NCBI RefSeq assembly: GCF_049615385.1
Contig: NZ_JBMZFL010000026.1
DNA length: 23,596 nucleotides
Direction: 5' to 3' (one strand)
Source of the DNA: Aequoribacter sp049615385
GTDB lineage: Bacteria; Pseudomonadota; Gammaproteobacteria; Pseudomonadales; Halieaceae
Below the pieces are notes generated by a model, which saw only the letters and a list, made by a program, of their open reading frames with translations, was not told the origin of the DNA and did no database searches. The position numbers were made by a program, and so were the translations under genes. Positions 8,356 to 15,260 of the stretch are shown in pieces (position 1 is the first letter of the stretch; every line of letters starts with the position of its first letter).

Positions 8356-9309
8356 ATGAAAGAAGTTATACAGCGTAGCGGAATGGTCCCAATTGAGTTG
8401 CATCGCAAGCGTGTTGATCAAGTGGCCGCGGCCTTATGGCCTGAGTTTTCGCGCGGCAAGCTGCAAGAATGGATCAAATCTGGAGCCCTGTTGGTAGATG
8501 GCAACAAGGCTAAGCCCAAACAGAGTGTCGACGTCGACTCGACGCTAACCTTAAGCGCAGACGTAGAACCCGCGGTGCACTGGCAACCGCAGCTGATTCC
8601 TATGGATATTGTCTACGAGGATGAAGATGTGATCGTGGTGAACAAACCCGTGGGTTTGGTAGTGCACCCTGCCGCGGGCAATTGGGACGGCACCCTTGTT
8701 AACGCCTTGTTGGCACACGATGCTAGCTTAGAGCAAGTCCCTCGCGCTGGTGTAGTGCATCGCTTAGATAAAGATACGTCGGGATTGATGGTGGTTGCTA
8801 AGACGCTTCAGTCACACACAGCTTTAGTCGAGGCGCTTCAGAAACGTGAGGTTTCTCGTCACTACATCGCAATCGCGCATGGCTCGATGACTGGAGGGGG
8901 TGTGGTGGATGCGCCCATTGGTCGACATCCCACCATGCGGCAAAAAATGGCGGTGGTAGCAAGCGGGAAACCCGCACGGACACATTACAGCCTTGGGCAG
9001 CGCTTCAAGCATTTCACAGAGTTGCATTTAAAGCTGGAAACAGGCAGGACGCATCAGATTCGCGTCCACATGGCACACAAAAAACATCCATTGGTAGGCG
9101 ATAGCGTGTATGGGGGCCGTGCACGTGTGCCAGGTAACAGTGCGCCCGAATTGGTCGATGCCATTCGCGAATTTCCACGACAGGCTCTACATGCCAGAGC
9201 ATTGGCGTTCTTTCATCCCATATCGGATGAATGGATGAGCTTTGAAGCGCCGATACCGGAAGACATGCAACAGTTACTGGAAACACTTGAACAGTACGAT
9301 GTCTCTTAG
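8356..9309 (+). CDS. rluD: 23S rRNA pseudouridine(1911/1915/1917) synthase RluD
   Basis: Modifies three uridines in helix 69 of 23S rRNA; needed for normal ribosome assembly and function. Residues about 15-75 form an S4 RNA-binding domain. The catalytic domain follows, with VYEDEDVIVVNKPVGLVVHP (87-106) and the signature HRLDKDTSG, whose catalytic Asp is D138. Further on come ETGRTHQIRVHMAH and HPLVGDSVYGG. These match RluD more closely than RluC or RluA. It has 317 residues, near the E. coli length of 326. The ATG at 8356 has only a weak AGGT-type site upstream. The 3' end overlaps pgeF by 11 bases, as in the conserved rluD-pgeF-clpB series. Confidence 0.95.
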   Translation: MKEVIQRSGMVPIELHRKRVDQVAAALWPEFSRGKLQEWIKSGALLVDGNKAKPKQSVDVDSTLTLSADVEPAVHWQPQLIPMDIVYEDEDVIVVNKPVGLVVHPAAGNWDGTLVNALLAHDASLEQVPRAGVVHRLDKDTSGLMVVAKTLQSHTALVEALQKREVSRHYIAIAHGSMTGGGVVDAPIGRHPTMRQKMAVVASGKPARTHYSLGQRFKHFTELHLKLETGRTHQIRVHMAHKKHPLVGDSVYGGRARVPGNSAPELVDAIREFPRQALHARALAFFHPISDEWMSFEAPIPEDMQQLLETLEQYDVS

Positions 9310-10036
9310 CTCCCTTGAGACACAGTTTCCACTGGCCGGAAATTTGCCTGAGGGCGTGCAATTCTGGTGGGCCGGGGGGAGTGCTGGCGCTGAGTTAAGG
9401 TCATTTGATTGGAGCGATGCTGGGCAAAAGGGTGTCGCTGAGTTGGCGGCTGAATTGCGTGTTGAGACCATAGCTCGCATGCGACAAGTGCACGGTAATC
9501 ATTGCACTCAAGTCCACAGGCTAGGTACCGAACTCGCTGATACCGACGCCTGCGTCAGCGCCCTTTCTGGCGCGTTTGGTGTCATGACAGCCGATTGCTT
9601 GCCCGTCGTCGCCAGTGCCTCTGACGGCACTGAAGTGGGGGTCGCTCACGCGGGTTGGCGTGGGCTTGCGGGTGGTGTTCTGACAAACTGGGTAAACGGC
9701 TTTTCCTGTGAGGCACAAGCGTTGATCGTTTGGATCGGCCCTGCGATCTGCCATTCGTGTTTTCAGGTAGGGCATGATGTAGTGCGAGCCTTTGAACACG
9801 CTCCAATGTTTGAAAACATCGATATTCGCCCCCACATTAAAGCCGACCTGACTGAGATTGGTAAATATCGACTTGATCTTAAGCAGTTGGCGGTCACTCA
9901 GCTGCGACATTTGGGTGTTGAGCAGCTGGTTGTCAGTGAGCTCTGCACGATGTGCGAACCTAATTTACATTCTTATCGCCGCGACGCGAGTCCCCATCGA
10001 ATACTGTGCGGCGTTGTAAAAAAAGACCTTACTTGA
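9299..10036 (+). CDS. pgeF: Purine nucleoside phosphorylase / peptidoglycan editing factor PgeF (YfiH, laccase-domain family)
   Basis: Member of the YfiH/LACC1 family. Bacterial members are described as purine nucleoside phosphorylase/adenosine deaminase enzymes and as factors that keep wrong amino acids out of peptidoglycan. Putative zinc ligands are in place: H65 (RQVHGNH), C100 (MTADCLPV) and H117 (AHAGWRGL). Also visible are IGPAICHSCFQVG and CTMCEPNLHSYRRD. ATG 9299 was chosen over an in-frame ATG at 9242 because it gives 245 residues (E. coli 243) and a normal 11-base overlap with rluD; the earlier start would add 19 residues that look like a frame-shifted rluD end. The TGA at 10034-10036 lies inside the -35 box of the clpB heat-shock promoter. 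Confidence 0.93.
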   Translation: MSLSSLETQFPLAGNLPEGVQFWWAGGSAGAELRSFDWSDAGQKGVAELAAELRVETIARMRQVHGNHCTQVHRLGTELADTDACVSALSGAFGVMTADCLPVVASASDGTEVGVAHAGWRGLAGGVLTNWVNGFSCEAQALIVWIGPAICHSCFQVGHDVVRAFEHAPMFENIDIRPHIKADLTEIGKYRLDLKQLAVTQLRHLGVEQLVVSELCTMCEPNLHSYRRDASPHRILCGVVKKDLT

Positions 10037-10060
10037 AATAGGGTTATTTCGTCCCCATAT
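10032..10060 (+). promoter_or_regulatory. Heat-shock (sigma-32) promoter of clpB
   Basis: CTTGAAA (10032-10038) and CCCCATAT (10053-10060) are separated by 14 bases. This fits the sigma-32 (RpoH) consensus CTTGAAA, 11-16 bases, CCCCATNT at every defined position. The expected start, near 10067, would give an untranslated leader of about 40 bases before the clpB ATG. ClpB is a classical RpoH-regulon gene. The -35 contains the pgeF stop codon, and the spacer holds a small inverted repeat, GAAATA/TATTTC (10035-10050). Confidence 0.93.
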
Positions 10061-10096
10061 CTATATCAAGAGTGATTGACGCCGAGCGTCATCAAA

Positions 10097-10101
10097 AGGA
10101 G
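10097..10101 (+). promoter_or_regulatory. Ribosome binding site of clpB
   Basis: AGGAG, 6 bases before ATG 10108. This strong site decides the clpB start against the in-frame codon at 10072, which has no such site and would place 12 non-family residues on the protein. Confidence 0.85.
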
Positions 10102-10107
10102 ATAGTT

Positions 10108-12678
10108 ATGAGAATGGATAAACTTACGAATCAGCTGCAAGGAGCAATCGCGGATGCGCAGTCTTTAGCGGTAGGCAAAGACCACAGCGTGATTGAACCC
10201 GTGCATCTTATCAAGGCACTAGTTGACCAGAGAGGTGGTTCAACTCGGCCTCTGTTACAGAAAGCGGGCGCCAACCTTGCGTCCTTGACTAGCGAGCTAA
10301 CAAAGCAAATCGAGCAACTGCCAACGGTTGCGAATGCCACTGGCGATGTCCATATGTCGAATGAATTGGCACGTTTGCTCAACACCAGCGATAAGTTGGC
10401 GCAAAAACGCAACGACGCTTACATCTCCAGTGAGATGGTGCTGCTAGCAGCATTGGAGGTACAAACGGCGGTCAAAAAAGTATTGGAAGCGGCGGGGCTA
10501 ACCAAAGCGGCCTTGGAGTCTGCGATCAACGAAGTCAGGGGCGGCGAGAGCGTGAATCAGCCTGAAGCGGAAGAATCTCGCCAAGCATTAGAAAAATATA
10601 CGATCGATCTAACCGAGCGCGCGGAAGCTGGCAAATTAGATCCCGTAATTGGGCGTGATGATGAAATTCGCCGAACCATTCAAGTGTTGCAGCGTCGCAC
10701 CAAAAATAACCCGGTATTGATCGGGGAGCCTGGCGTGGGTAAAACCGCCATTGTTGAGGGCCTCGCGCAGCGCATTGTGAATGGCGAAGTGCCTGAGGGG
10801 CTCAAAGACAAGCGCTTATTATCTTTAGATTTGGGTGCCTTGTTGGCGGGCGCTAAGTTTCGCGGAGATTTCGAAGAACGCTTGAAATCGGTTCTTAATG
10901 AATTATCAAAGGAAGAAGGGCGGGTCATTTTATTTGTTGACGAGCTGCACACGATGGTTGGTGCGGGTAAAGCCGAAGGCTCAATGGACGCAGGAAACAT
11001 GCTTAAGCCAGTCTTGGCTCGCGGCGAATTACACTGTGTTGGTGCAACCACGCTCGACGAGTATCGGCAGTACGTCGAAAAAGACGCCGCTCTGGAACGT
11101 CGGTTTCAGAAAGTACTCGTCAATGAGCCCTCCGAGCAAGATACGATTGCTATTCTTCGAGGTCTCAAAGAGCGCTACGAGGTGCATCACAGCGTTCAAA
11201 TTACCGACAGTGCGATCATTGCGGCGGCTAAGCTTTCGCAGCGTTATATCACGGATCGCCAGCTGCCCGACAAAGCCATCGATTTAATTGACGAGGCCGC
11301 CAGTCGTATTCGCATGGAAATCGACTCTAAACCGGAGTCGATGGATAAACTTGAACGGCGACTGATTCAATTAAAAATTGAGCGAGAGGCGGTGAAGCGT
11401 GATACCGATGCGGGTGCCAAGAAACAACTCGAGCAATTGAATAAAGATATTGATCAAGTAGGGCGTGAGTACTCTGATTTAGAAGAAATTTGGAAGGCAG
11501 AGAAAGCAGCATTACAGGGTGCTGCCCAGATTAAGAGTGATATAGAGCAGGCTAAACTCGAGTTGGAGAGTGCCCGCCGCGCTGGAGATTTGAGCCGAAT
11601 GTCCGAGTTGCAGTACGGCAAACTCCCTGAGCTTGAAAAGTTGTTAACACAAGCAGAGCAGAGCGAGCAAACCGAGCGCCAGCTGTTGCGCAATAATGTT
11701 ACCGACGAAGAAGTTGCCGAGGTGGTCTCGCGTTGGACCGGTATTCCTGTGGCCAAAATGCTAGAGAGCGATCGAGATAAGCTACTGAGAATGGAAGATG
11801 CCCTGCACGAGCGGGTGGTAGGGCAAGATGAAGCAGTTCTGGCTGTGTCGGATGCCGTGCGGCGCGCTCGAGCCGGTTTGTCGGATCCCAATCGGCCCAA
11901 TGGCTCATTCTTATTTTTGGGTCCCACCGGTGTGGGTAAAACGGAGCTCTGCAAATCTCTCGCTAATTTCTTGTTTGATAGTGAGCAGGCGATGGTGCGA
12001 ATCGATATGTCTGAATTTATGGAGAAGCATTCGGTTGCCCGACTCATTGGGGCGCCTCCTGGTTATGTGGGATACGAACAAGGGGGTTATTTGACCGAAG
12101 CCGTTCGTCGACGACCATACTCGCTCCTGCTGCTTGATGAAGTCGAGAAAGCGCACCCGGATGTCTTCAATATTTTGTTGCAAGTTCTCGAGGATGGTCG
12201 CTTAACTGACGGTCAAGGTCGGACCGTGGATTTTCGTAATACCGTGGTCGTAATGACCTCTAATCTAGGTTCAGATGTCATTCAAGAAATGGCGGGTGAG
12301 GAAAATTACGCTGCGATGAAACAGGCGGTGATGGCCATCGTGGGCAATCATTTTCGTCCCGAGTTTATCAACCGAGTGGATGAGTCCGTGGTTTTCCATC
12401 CTTTGGCGCAAGAGCAAATTCGCGGGATTGCGGAAATCCAGCTGGGTGGGCTTCGTGCACGCCTACAAGCTCAGGATATTCAGTTGGATGTGTCCGTCGC
12501 GTTGCTGGATCATCTCGCTAAAGCTGGTTTCGATCCGGTTTACGGCGCTAGGCCGTTGAAGCGAGCTATTCAGCAACAGCTGGAGAACCCCTTAGCTCAC
12601 GCTCTGCTGGCGGGGCAGTTCGGAGCGGGAGACACTATTTCCGCCGACTTTGTAGACGATCAGGTGAGCTTTAGTTAA
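10108..12678 (+). CDS. clpB: ATP-dependent disaggregase ClpB (Hsp100)
   Basis: Hexameric AAA+ chaperone of the cytoplasm that threads aggregated proteins through its pore together with DnaK. It has 856 residues against 857 in E. coli. Order: N-domain (about 1-145); first AAA+ module with Walker A GEPGVGKT (206-213) and Walker B VILFVDEL (273-280); long coiled-coil M-domain (about 400-530, rich in Glu/Lys/Arg/Leu); second AAA+ module with Walker A GPTGVGKT (605-612), the pore-loop region GYVGYEQGG, and a C-terminal D2-small domain. Start ATG 10108 has AGGAG at 6 bases. A GTG at codon 149 (10552) matches the position of the internal start that gives the short E. coli form. Heat-shock promoter at 10032-10060. 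It ends 8 bases before a convergent gene. Confidence 0.97.
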   Translation: MRMDKLTNQLQGAIADAQSLAVGKDHSVIEPVHLIKALVDQRGGSTRPLLQKAGANLASLTSELTKQIEQLPTVANATGDVHMSNELARLLNTSDKLAQKRNDAYISSEMVLLAALEVQTAVKKVLEAAGLTKAALESAINEVRGGESVNQPEAEESRQALEKYTIDLTERAEAGKLDPVIGRDDEIRRTIQVLQRRTKNNPVLIGEPGVGKTAIVEGLAQRIVNGEVPEGLKDKRLLSLDLGALLAGAKFRGDFEERLKSVLNELSKEEGRVILFVDELHTMVGAGKAEGSMDAGNMLKPVLARGELHCVGATTLDEYRQYVEKDAALERRFQKVLVNEPSEQDTIAILRGLKERYEVHHSVQITDSAIIAAAKLSQRYITDRQLPDKAIDLIDEAASRIRMEIDSKPESMDKLERRLIQLKIEREAVKRDTDAGAKKQLEQLNKDIDQVGREYSDLEEIWKAEKAALQGAAQIKSDIEQAKLELESARRAGDLSRMSELQYGKLPELEKLLTQAEQSEQTERQLLRNNVTDEEVAEVVSRWTGIPVAKMLESDRDKLLRMEDALHERVVGQDEAVLAVSDAVRRARAGLSDPNRPNGSFLFLGPTGVGKTELCKSLANFLFDSEQAMVRIDMSEFMEKHSVARLIGAPPGYVGYEQGGYLTEAVRRRPYSLLLLDEVEKAHPDVFNILLQVLEDGRLTDGQGRTVDFRNTVVVMTSNLGSDVIQEMAGEENYAAMKQAVMAIVGNHFRPEFINRVDESVVFHPLAQEQIRGIAEIQLGGLRARLQAQDIQLDVSVALLDHLAKAGFDPVYGARPLKRAIQQQLENPLAHALLAGQFGAGDTISADFVDDQVSFS

Positions 12679-12686
12679 CCAAGGGT

Positions 12687-13106
12687 TTACTCGCAATATT
12701 GGTCGATTAAGAGCAGCGCCTGTTGTCGTTGCTCTTCTTTTTCTGCCACAGTCAGGTAGCGATAATTGCCGTCATCGTCTCGCGTTCGAATTTGATTAAA
12801 GCTGTCTAAGGTCTTGAGATTGGATTGCGCTCGCTGACAGTATGAGGCGTCTAGGTCAACGCCCTGCATATTTTTGTTGGGCGTGGCTACTGCAGTGGTT
12901 TCTATATCCGCTTCAAAACGAGAGCGTTGCTCTGTACCTGTTTCAGCATTTTGGATTTTAAAGCTAATACCCGCTGTTGGCGGGCGATCGCTATGAACGA
13001 AACTACCGTCATCGGCTTGCCACACGTAAACAGGTGTGCTCCACGCCCACTGTGTGGCGGAAAGAAGAAGTAAACCCAAAACGTTGCGTGATGTTGTCTT
13101 AAGCAT
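12687..13106 (-). CDS. Exported DUF4124-domain protein of unknown function
   Basis: A 139-residue protein with a Sec signal peptide (about 1-23, MLKTTSRNVLGLLLLSA then WAWS before TPVY). It is followed by a DUF4124 segment: YVWQADDGSFVHSDRPP (about 27-43), the W-x-D-x-x-G-x-x-x-x-S-D-x-P pattern of this family. The C-terminal part, CQRAQSNLKTLDSF and EKEEQRQQALLLIDQYC, carries two cysteines and is helical and charged. It is likely periplasmic; the family has no established function. It converges with clpB and its 5' end faces the ilvI leader region, so its promoter must lie in 13107-13230 on the minus strand. No clear promoter or strong ribosome site was found. Confidence 0.85.
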   Translation of the reverse strand: MLKTTSRNVLGLLLLSATQWAWSTPVYVWQADDGSFVHSDRPPTAGISFKIQNAETGTEQRSRFEADIETTAVATPNKNMQGVDLDASYCQRAQSNLKTLDSFNQIRTRDDDGNYRYLTVAEKEEQRQQALLLIDQYCE

Positions 13107-13159
13107 TTTATTTCGGCTCTGTTCGTTACATGCATAACACTACTGCAACTGTCGGATGC

Positions 13160-13222
13160 GCGCAATTGTTAAAACTTGATCCATTCGGTTGACTTTGGAG
13201 GCATCTAGGCTAACAATTGCGC
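13160..13222. repeat. Perfect 12-bp inverted repeat upstream of ilvI
   Basis: GCGCAATTGTTA (13160-13171) and TAACAATTGCGC (13211-13222) are exact reverse complements, 39 bases apart, and arm starts are 51 bases apart. Each arm contains the palindrome CAATTG. The right arm overlaps the candidate ilvI -10 box; the left arm lies near -60. This layout suggests paired operator half-sites for a regulator shared by ilvI and the divergent DUF4124 gene. I do not recognise the motif. Confidence 0.65.
13189..13217 (+). promoter_or_regulatory. Candidate sigma-70 promoter for ilvIH
   Basis: TTGACT (13189-13194), a 17-base spacer, then AACAAT (13212-13217): 5 of 6 and 4 of 6 to consensus. Transcription would begin near 13224, giving a leader of about 285 bases. 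The -10 lies inside the right arm of the 12-bp inverted repeat. Other weaker pairs exist, so the assignment is tentative. Confidence 0.4.
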
Positions 13223-13426
13223 CGCTGATGAAAAAGGCGCTGTACGTACCGTGCATCGTCCTTGTTGCTGTAAGGAATAATCTCAGCACAGCATCAGTAG
13301 CCCCGTACAGACAGCTAAGGCTGTGGCTTGAACTGCGTTACTCCGCAGGCGAACTAAACGGGTTCACTCCACTACTGGAGTGGCATCGCCAAGGAAATGC
13401 ATCTCGTCTTCGTGTGGGCGCACAGG

Positions 13427-13464
13427 ATGGGGTGTGGACCAGTCTCTCATACTCCATTGTTTTT
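13427..13464 (+). terminator. Terminator-like hairpin in the ilvI leader (candidate attenuator)
   Basis: Bases 13427-13437 can pair with 13447-13457 (11 pairs, three of them G-U, 9-base loop), followed directly by TTGTTTTT at 13457-13464. This has the form of an intrinsic terminator 45 bases before the ilvI GTG. Its arms resemble the preceding hairpin: CACTCCA (13365-13371) can also pair with TGGGGTG (13428-13434), and TGGAGTG (13376-13382) with TACTCCA (13450-13456). Terminator and antiterminator folds would therefore exclude each other. The other possibility is a weak terminator for readthrough from clpB. Confidence 0.5.
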
Positions 13465-13495
13465 ACAGATGTGTCGGTTATGTCCGGCGCAAAAC

Positions 13496-13501
13496 GAGGA
13501 G
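13496..13501 (+). promoter_or_regulatory. Ribosome binding site deciding the ilvI GTG start
   Basis: GAGGAG, 7 bases before GTG 13509. It selects this codon over the in-frame upstream codon at 13380, whose extra 43 residues would overlap the terminator-like stem and do not match the family. Confidence 0.85.
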
Positions 13502-13508
13502 TTGCGCA

Positions 13509-15260
13509 GTGGAAATGCTGTCAGGTGGCGAGATGATCGCCCGGGCCCTTGAGCTCGAAAACGTCGAATATATCTTTGGTTACCCCGGTGGGGCCGTGCT
13601 CCACATCTACGATGCCTTATACAAAGACTGTAAAGTCCCGCACGTGTTGGTTCGTCACGAACAGGCAGCCACTCACGCAGCCGATGCCTATGCGCGTGCA
13701 ACCGGAAAGCCCGGTGTCGTATTGGTTACCTCGGGGCCTGGTGCGACCAACGCGGTAACTGGAATCGCTACCGCGTACATGGATTCCATCCCCATGGTGG
13801 TGTTCTCGGGTCAGGTAATGAGCCACTTGATCGGTGAAGATGCTTTCCAAGAAACAGACATGCTGGGTATTTCGCGCCCGATCGTAAAGCACAGCTTTCA
13901 GGTGAGACATGCCGAAGAGTTGCCGCTAATCATCAAAAAGGCATTTCACATTGCGACCAGCGGTCGCCCGGGCCCCGTCGTCATTGATATCCCTAAGGAT
14001 ATGACCAAGCCTGACGAAAAGTTCCCGTTCAAATATCCGGACAGCGTTGATATGCGCTCGTATTCGCCGATTCAGCGTGGGCATGCAGGCCAAATTAAAA
14101 AAGCGGCTAAGTTATTGCTTAGTGCTAAGCGGCCCGTCATTTACTCGGGTGGTGGCGTCATCTTGGGGGGAGCGAGTGAGCTTCTAACTGAGCTTGCGCG
14201 GGAACTTAACTTCCCTGTCACGAATACTTTGATGGGCCTTGGTGCTTATCCCGGTAGCGATCGTCAATTTTTGGGTATGCTGGGTATGCATGGCTTCTAC
14301 GAAGCCAACACGGCAATGCATCACTCCGACGTTATTTTGGCCGTAGGCGCACGCTTTGACGATCGCGTAACCAACACGGTGAGTAAGTTCTGTCCTGGCG
14401 CGAAGATTATCCATATTGATATCGATCCAACGTCAATTTCCAAGACCGTGAATGCAGATGTACCCATCGTGGGGCCGGTGCAGACCGTGCTCGCAGACAT
14501 GTTGACGCAGGTGAAAAGCTTGCGCAAAAAAGATAAGAGTCTGCCCGATGCTCAGGCTTTAGGGCGCTGGTGGGGTCAAATCGACGAGTGGCGCGCTAAA
14601 CACGGTTTGTGGACGGGCGACCGTTTTGCCACGGGTGGCGAGCACATCATGCCGCAGCAGGTCATTCAGAGTTTGTATCGCGTGACTAAGGGCGATGCCT
14701 ATATCACCAGTGACGTTGGCCAACATCAAATGTTCGCCGCGCAGTACTACAAATTCGATAAACCTCATCGCTGGATCAATTCTGGGGGTTTGGGAACGAT
14801 GGGCTTTGGTTTGCCTGCGGCCATGGGGGTTAAGCTGGCGCACCCTGATGCCGATGTCGCTTGTGTTACTGGTGAAGGCTCGATTCAGATGAATATTCAA
14901 GAGCTTTCGACCTGCACACAATATAACACGCCGATTAAAATTATTAATTTGCGTAACAACTATCTGGGCATGGTAAAGCAATGGCAAGACATGCAGTATG
15001 AGGGCCGTCATGCCATGAGTACCTACGAAGACTCACTTCCAGACTTCGTGAAGTTGGTCGAGGCCTACGGCCACGTTGGGATGCAAGTGACCAAATTAGA
15101 GGACTTGGATGCGGCGATGGAGAAGGCTTTTGCCATGAAAGACAAGCTCGTATTCTTGGATATTTTTATCGATCCAACCGAGCACGTATATCCAATGCAC
15201 ATTGCACCAAACGGCGCTATGAAGGATATGTGGATCAACAAACACGAGAGGACTTCGTAA
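13509..15260 (+). CDS. ilvI: Acetolactate synthase, large (catalytic) subunit IlvI
   Basis: ThDP-, FAD- and Mg-dependent enzyme that joins two pyruvates to acetolactate, or pyruvate and 2-ketobutyrate to acetohydroxybutyrate: the first common step of valine, leucine and isoleucine synthesis. From GTG 13509 it has 583 residues (E. coli IlvI 574) and begins VEMLSGGEMIARAL, as in the family. FGYPGGAVLHIYDAL is followed by the ThDP-activating Glu E51 (VRHEQAATHAADAYAR). Near the C-terminus is the ThDP/Mg motif GEGSIQMNIQELS ending LRNNYLGMV; the second position is Glu where GDGS is common. The stop overlaps the ilvH ATG by one base (TAATG). The leader may contain an attenuator. Confidence 0.96.
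   Translation: MEMLSGGEMIARALELENVEYIFGYPGGAVLHIYDALYKDCKVPHVLVRHEQAATHAADAYARATGKPGVVLVTSGPGATNAVTGIATAYMDSIPMVVFSGQVMSHLIGEDAFQETDMLGISRPIVKHSFQVRHAEELPLIIKKAFHIATSGRPGPVVIDIPKDMTKPDEKFPFKYPDSVDMRSYSPIQRGHAGQIKKAAKLLLSAKRPVIYSGGGVILGGASELLTELARELNFPVTNTLMGLGAYPGSDRQFLGMLGMHGFYEANTAMHHSDVILAVGARFDDRVTNTVSKFCPGAKIIHIDIDPTSISKTVNADVPIVGPVQTVLADMLTQVKSLRKKDKSLPDAQALGRWWGQIDEWRAKHGLWTGDRFATGGEHIMPQQVIQSLYRVTKGDAYITSDVGQHQMFAAQYYKFDKPHRWINSGGLGTMGFGLPAAMGVKLAHPDADVACVTGEGSIQMNIQELSTCTQYNTPIKIINLRNNYLGMVKQWQDMQYEGRHAMSTYEDSLPDFVKLVEAYGHVGMQVTKLEDLDAAMEKAFAMKDKLVFLDIFIDPTEHVYPMHIAPNGAMKDMWINKHERTS

Larger units (their letters stand above)
13107..13508 (+). other. 402-base intergenic region and structured ilvI leader
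   Basis: No convincing protein gene. In order it holds: one arm of a 12-bp inverted repeat (13160-13171); a candidate promoter (13189-13217) overlapping the second arm (13211-13222); an open frame from ATG 13228 with an Ile-Val-Leu-Val codon run at 13255-13266; a 7-bp inverted pair CTGTACG (13240-13246)/CGTACAG (13304-13310); hairpins ACAGC/GCTGT (13311-13324), CTGCG/CGCAG (13333-13348) and CACTCCA/TGGAGTG (13365-13382); a terminator-like stem with T tract (13427-13464); and the ilvI ribosome site (13496-13501). The whole reads as a regulated 5' leader of about 285 bases for ilvIH. Confidence 0.6.

Noticed and set aside
10035..10050. Inverted repeat GAAATA/TATTTC as a terminator of pgeF
   Set aside because: Short A/T stem without a T tract, and it lies inside the sigma-32 promoter spacer.
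11454..12047. 197-residue antisense open frame inside clpB, and similar long antisense frames in ilvI, pilY1 and nadE
   Set aside because: Serine/arginine-rich, low-complexity translations typical of the reverse of a conserved gene; no ribosome sites or family motifs.
13251..13280. Nine-codon GTG frame with three Cys codons in a row as a cysteine-sensing leader
   Set aside because: No ribosome site, no link to cysteine metabolism nearby; chance is the simplest explanation.
13422..13430. CsrA-type site ACAGGATG near the terminator stem
   Set aside because: It lacks one G of the ACARGGAUG core and is not in a clear hairpin loop.
13380..13508. N-terminal extension of ilvI to 13380
   Set aside because: The 43 extra residues do not fit the family and lie across the terminator-like stem; GTG 13509 has GAGGAG at 7 bases and begins with the family's EMLSG motif.
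13189..13536. 115-residue open frame upstream of ilvI as a protein gene
   Set aside because: It begins at a TTG without ribosome site, crosses hairpins and a T tract, overlaps the ilvI start and resembles no protein family. Kept only as a possible translated leader from ATG 13228.
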